Positions 61,258 through 64,000 of a stretch of DNA of 64,000 nucleotides are shown here, piece by piece. The translations under genes and the position numbers were made by a program. The stretch's first letter is position 1, and the number at the start of each line of letters is the position of its first letter. Below the pieces are notes generated by a model. The model had not been told where the DNA came from. It was given only the letters and a program-made list of their open reading frames with translations, and ran no database searches. This stretch comes from Gemmobacter fulvus (lineage in GTDB: Bacteria; Pseudomonadota; Alphaproteobacteria; Rhodobacterales; Rhodobacteraceae): contig NZ_CP076361.1 in the NCBI RefSeq assembly GCF_018798885.1, forward strand, positions 1,116,001 to 1,180,000. Direction: 5' to 3'.

Positions 61258-62037
61258 TCAGACCGGCAGGGTCAGGGTGAAAAACACCCGCCGAAACGGC
61301 ATCAGCACCGCCCCATCGGCTTCGGCCGGATAGGCATGGGCCAAGGCTTCGTCATAGGCCGCGCGGAAATGGTCGGCCTCCTCGGCGGTCAGCTGTGCCA
61401 GAAACGGGCGCATCGCCGTGCTTTCGGTAAAGCGGCGCACCGGATGCGCGCCATCCGCCGGATCGAGCCGGTGCATGTAATCAGTTTGCCACGCCTCGAC
61501 CGTGCCCAGCGGGGCCAGCAGCCGCCAATAGGTTTGTGCAGGCCAGACCGGCGGCTCGTAGCCGGAAAAATCAAAGCGGTCGGGGAACAGCGCCGCTGCA
61601 ATATCGCGCATGAAGCGGTGCGACGGGGCAAGCGACTGGCGCGGCATCTGCACCGCCAGAATACCACCGGGGGCCAAAAGCCCGGCCAGATGCAGCATCA
61701 GCTGCGCGTGATCGGGCAGCCATTGCAGCACGGCATTGGAAAAGATCAGCGCGGGCCGCGTGTCGGGCTGCCATTGGGCGATGTCCGCCTCGGCGGTCGC
61801 ATCGTAACCACGCGCCTGCGCCAGCATGGCGGGCGAGGCATCGACCCCGACCAGCCGCCGCTTGGGAAAGCGCGCCCGCAGCGCCGCCGCCATCGCACCA
61901 TCGCCACAGCCCAGATCAATGATGTCGCCCGCAGGCGGCGTTCCGGTCTGCATCAGCAGATCCAGCGCAGGCCGCAAACGCAAACCCCGGAACCTTGAAT
62001 AGGCCCCGGGGTTCCAATCTGTGAGGCTGGCAGTCAC
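61258..62037 (-). CDS. tam: trans-aconitate 2-methyltransferase
   Basis: A 259-residue SAM-dependent methyltransferase. Motif I is IIDLGCGDGAMAAAL near 39-53. It starts MTASLTDWNPGAYSRFRGLR, and NAVLQWLPDHAQLM and LAVQMPRQ are typical of Tam, which methylates trans-aconitate to protect against this by-product of the citric acid cycle. It lies 3 bases from the stop of ftsH, on the same strand, so the two may be co-transcribed. Confidence 0.93.
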   Translation of the reverse strand: MTASLTDWNPGAYSRFRGLRLRPALDLLMQTGTPPAGDIIDLGCGDGAMAAALRARFPKRRLVGVDASPAMLAQARGYDATAEADIAQWQPDTRPALIFSNAVLQWLPDHAQLMLHLAGLLAPGGILAVQMPRQSLAPSHRFMRDIAAALFPDRFDFSGYEPPVWPAQTYWRLLAPLGTVEAWQTDYMHRLDPADGAHPVRRFTESTAMRPFLAQLTAEEADHFRAAYDEALAHAYPAEADGAVLMPFRRVFFTLTLPV

Positions 62038-62040
62038 CCG

Positions 62041-63957
62041 TCAGGCCAGAGGTTCGGGTTCAAGCCCGGCATCCGGCTTGGCCGATTTCGGCTTGGTCTT
62101 GGGAATGGCGATCACCGAAGCGGCAGAACCACCATCGTTGGAGCCGCCCGCATCATCATCGCTGCCCAGAACCTCGCCCGCCACAACCTTGCGGATTTCA
62201 TCGCCGGTCAGAGTTTCGTATTCCAGCAGACCCTTGGCGAGCCGTTCAAACTCTTCCGACTTTTCGGTCAGCACCCGGTAGGCGGTTTCATAGCCTTCGT
62301 CGATCAGGCGCTTCACTTCCGCCTCGATCAGTTTCTTGGTTTCCGCCGAAACCGAGAAGCCGCCCGTATTGCCCTGATAGCCTTCATGCGCTTCGGCATA
62401 GTCGATATTGCCGATCACATCCGACATGCCCCACCGCATAACCATCGCGCGTGCCAGGCTGCTGGCCTGCTGAATATCGCCGGCCGGGCCAGAGGACACA
62501 CCCTCTTCGCCGTATTTGATGATTTCGGCGGCCTTGCCTGCCATCGTCATCGCGATCTTCTGCTTGCCTTCATCCTTGTGCATGTTCAGCCGGTCCATCT
62601 CCGGCAGGCTGACCACCATGCCAAGGGCACCGCCGCGCGGGATGATCGTGGCTTTGTAGACCGGATCACATTTCGGCATGTTCATGCCGACAATCGCATG
62701 GCCTGCCTCGTGATAGGCAGTCTTTTCCTTCTGATCGGCGGTCAGCACCATCGAGCGGCGCTCTGCCCCCATCATCACCTTGTCCTTGGCCTGCTCGAAA
62801 TCATCCATGGTCACAAAGCGGCGGCCGACACGGGCGGCCATCAGGGCGGCCTCGTTCACGAGGTTGGCAAGGTCGGCACCCGAGAAGCCGGGGCAACCAC
62901 GGGCTATGATGCGCAGATCGACATCGGGGCCGACCGGCACCTTGCGGGCGTGAACGGTCAGGATCTTTTCGCGACCCTTGATGTCGGGGTTCGGCACATG
63001 GATCTGGCGGTCAAAACGGCCCGGGCGCAGCAGCGCCGGGTCCAGCACGTCCTTGCGGTTGGTGGCGGCGACGATGATCACGCCCTCATTCGCCTCGAAC
63101 CCGTCCATTTCGACCAGAAGCTGGTTCAGCGTCTGTTCGCGTTCGTCATTGCCACCGCCGATGCCCACACCCCGGGCGCGGCCCACGGCGTCGATCTCGT
63201 CGATGAACACGATACAGGGCGCGTTTTTCTTGGCCTGTTCGAACATGTCACGCACACGGGATGCGCCGACGCCCACGAACATCTCCACGAAGTCAGAGCC
63301 GGAGATGGTGAAGAAGGGCACGCCCGCCTCGCCCGCAATCGCACGCGCCAGCAGGGTTTTCCCCGTGCCGGGCGGGCCGACCAGCAGCGCGCCTTTCGGG
63401 ATCTTGCCGCCAAGCCGCGAGAATTTCTGCGGGTTGCGCAGGAATTCAACGATCTCTTCCAGCTCTTCCTTGGCCTCGTCGATGCCTGCCACGTCATCAA
63501 AGGTCACACGGCCATGCTTTTCCGTCAGCAGCTTGGCCCGGCTTTTGCCAAAGCCCATCGCGCCGCCGCGTCCGCCGCCCTGCATCCGGTTCATGAAGAA
63601 GATCCAGATGCCGATCAGCACGAGGAACGGCAGCCAGAGCGATATCAGCGACAGGAAGCCCGATTGCTCCTGCGCCTCGGCCCGCACTTCGACGCCTTTG
63701 GAAATCAGCCGGTCGGTGATGTTTTCATCCTGCGGCTTGATCGTGGCATAGGTATTGCCATCTTTCCCCCGCACCAGAACGCGTTCGCCATCCAGCGTGA
63801 CGCTGGACACCTGTCCTTCATCCACCCGGGCAATAAACTCCGAATACGACAGGTTGCGCGAGGCGCTGGTCGTCTGCCCCCCACTGAACATATTGAACAG
63901 CGCGAGGATCAGCAGAAACAGAACGACCCAGAATGCGATATTTCGTGCATTACCCAC
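62041..63957 (-). CDS. ftsH: ATP-dependent zinc metalloprotease FtsH
   Basis: A 638-residue membrane AAA+ protease that degrades unstable membrane and cytosolic proteins. Two N-terminal TM helices ([18 protein letters not shown] and [18 protein letters not shown]) flank a periplasmic domain. AAA motifs: Walker A GPPGTGKT near 194, Walker [12 protein letters not shown] and the SRH. The zinc site is HEAGH near 416-420. It starts at GTG 63957 with AAGGAG eight bases upstream. Upstream of it, in the last 43 bases, no gene can be seen. Confidence 0.99.
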   Translation of the reverse strand: MGNARNIAFWVVLFLLILALFNMFSGGQTTSASRNLSYSEFIARVDEGQVSSVTLDGERVLVRGKDGNTYATIKPQDENITDRLISKGVEVRAEAQEQSGFLSLISLWLPFLVLIGIWIFFMNRMQGGGRGGAMGFGKSRAKLLTEKHGRVTFDDVAGIDEAKEELEEIVEFLRNPQKFSRLGGKIPKGALLVGPPGTGKTLLARAIAGEAGVPFFTISGSDFVEMFVGVGASRVRDMFEQAKKNAPCIVFIDEIDAVGRARGVGIGGGNDEREQTLNQLLVEMDGFEANEGVIIVAATNRKDVLDPALLRPGRFDRQIHVPNPDIKGREKILTVHARKVPVGPDVDLRIIARGCPGFSGADLANLVNEAALMAARVGRRFVTMDDFEQAKDKVMMGAERRSMVLTADQKEKTAYHEAGHAIVGMNMPKCDPVYKATIIPRGGALGMVVSLPEMDRLNMHKDEGKQKIAMTMAGKAAEIIKYGEEGVSSGPAGDIQQASSLARAMVMRWGMSDVIGNIDYAEAHEGYQGNTGGFSVSAETKKLIEAEVKRLIDEGYETAYRVLTEKSEEFERLAKGLLEYETLTGDEIRKVVAGEVLGSDDDAGGSNDGGSAASVIAIPKTKPKSAKPDAGLEPEPLA

Positions 63958-64000
63958 GAAGGAACTCCTTGGAAGCAGGCGCGCAGAGGCAGGCCGCGCG

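Overview
The window looks like chromosomal DNA of a high-GC alphaproteobacterium of the order Rhodobacterales (Rhodobacter/Gemmobacter/Tabrizicola-like). This rests on recognisable gene families and their typical forms: a CIRCE-controlled groESL, a heme-NO-binding-like protein paired with a HNOBA-GGDEF cyclase, a DUF3572 protein, long DUF3333-type PstA, FtsH beginning MGNARN, several RTX calcium-binding proteins and a folate C1 cluster with fhs. I saw no rRNA, tRNA, CRISPR array, insertion sequence or phage gene. The window reads as core chromosome with a few accessory secreted-protein genes.

Layout. 1-6 kb: the purE end and purK, a small iron-permease-like membrane protein, groEL/groES with promoter, CIRCE and terminator, a TraB/GumN protein and Mn-dependent pyrophosphatase. 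6-13.7 kb: signalling and miscellany, with an H-NOX-like protein plus HNOBA-GGDEF cyclase, a DUF4153 membrane protein, an MttB-family methyltransferase, a HAD phosphatase, DUF3572 and a PleD-like cyclase. 13.7-16 kb: a minus-strand group of ECF-type sigma factor, a small membrane protein, a periplasmic metal-sensor-like protein and an EF-hand protein. 16-25.8 kb: DUF983, NUDIX, desaturase, XRE regulator, two lipoproteins, aldo/keto reductase, ClbS-like protein, MFS transporter, metG and an L,D-transpeptidase. 26-32.2 kb: the phosphate regulon pstSCAB-phoU-phoB behind tandem Pho half-sites. 32.2-38.2 kb: DUF2218, an Rrf2 regulator, an alpha/beta hydrolase and a two-gene RND efflux operon. 38.3-48.8 kb: a serralysin-like protease and two other RTX proteins, interleaved with UDP-glucose dehydrogenase, an EamA transporter and a LysE/ArgO exporter with its ArgP-like regulator. 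48.9-57 kb: YebC, an SLC13-type permease, a YmdB-type phosphoesterase, an Lhr-like helicase with PdeM-type phosphoesterase (ligase-associated DNA repair set) and a membrane LytTR regulator. 57-64 kb: the one-carbon operon fhs-chorismate mutase-folD paralogue-folD, then tam and ftsH.

The most interesting points come from residue-level reading. The H-NOX-like protein has proline where the heme-ligating histidine should be and a broken YxSxR motif, yet still sits next to an intact HNOBA-GGDEF partner. The PleD-like cyclase has asparagine at the phosphoacceptor position of its first receiver. The second FolD has glutamine in place of the catalytic lysine and is encoded next to a PchB/AroQ-like chorismate mutase inside a formate-tetrahydrofolate ligase operon. 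The serralysin-like protease carries a PPC domain inside its catalytic domain. The RND operon has a hairpin that covers its ribosome-binding site. All functional statements come from reading motifs and context; no database search was possible.
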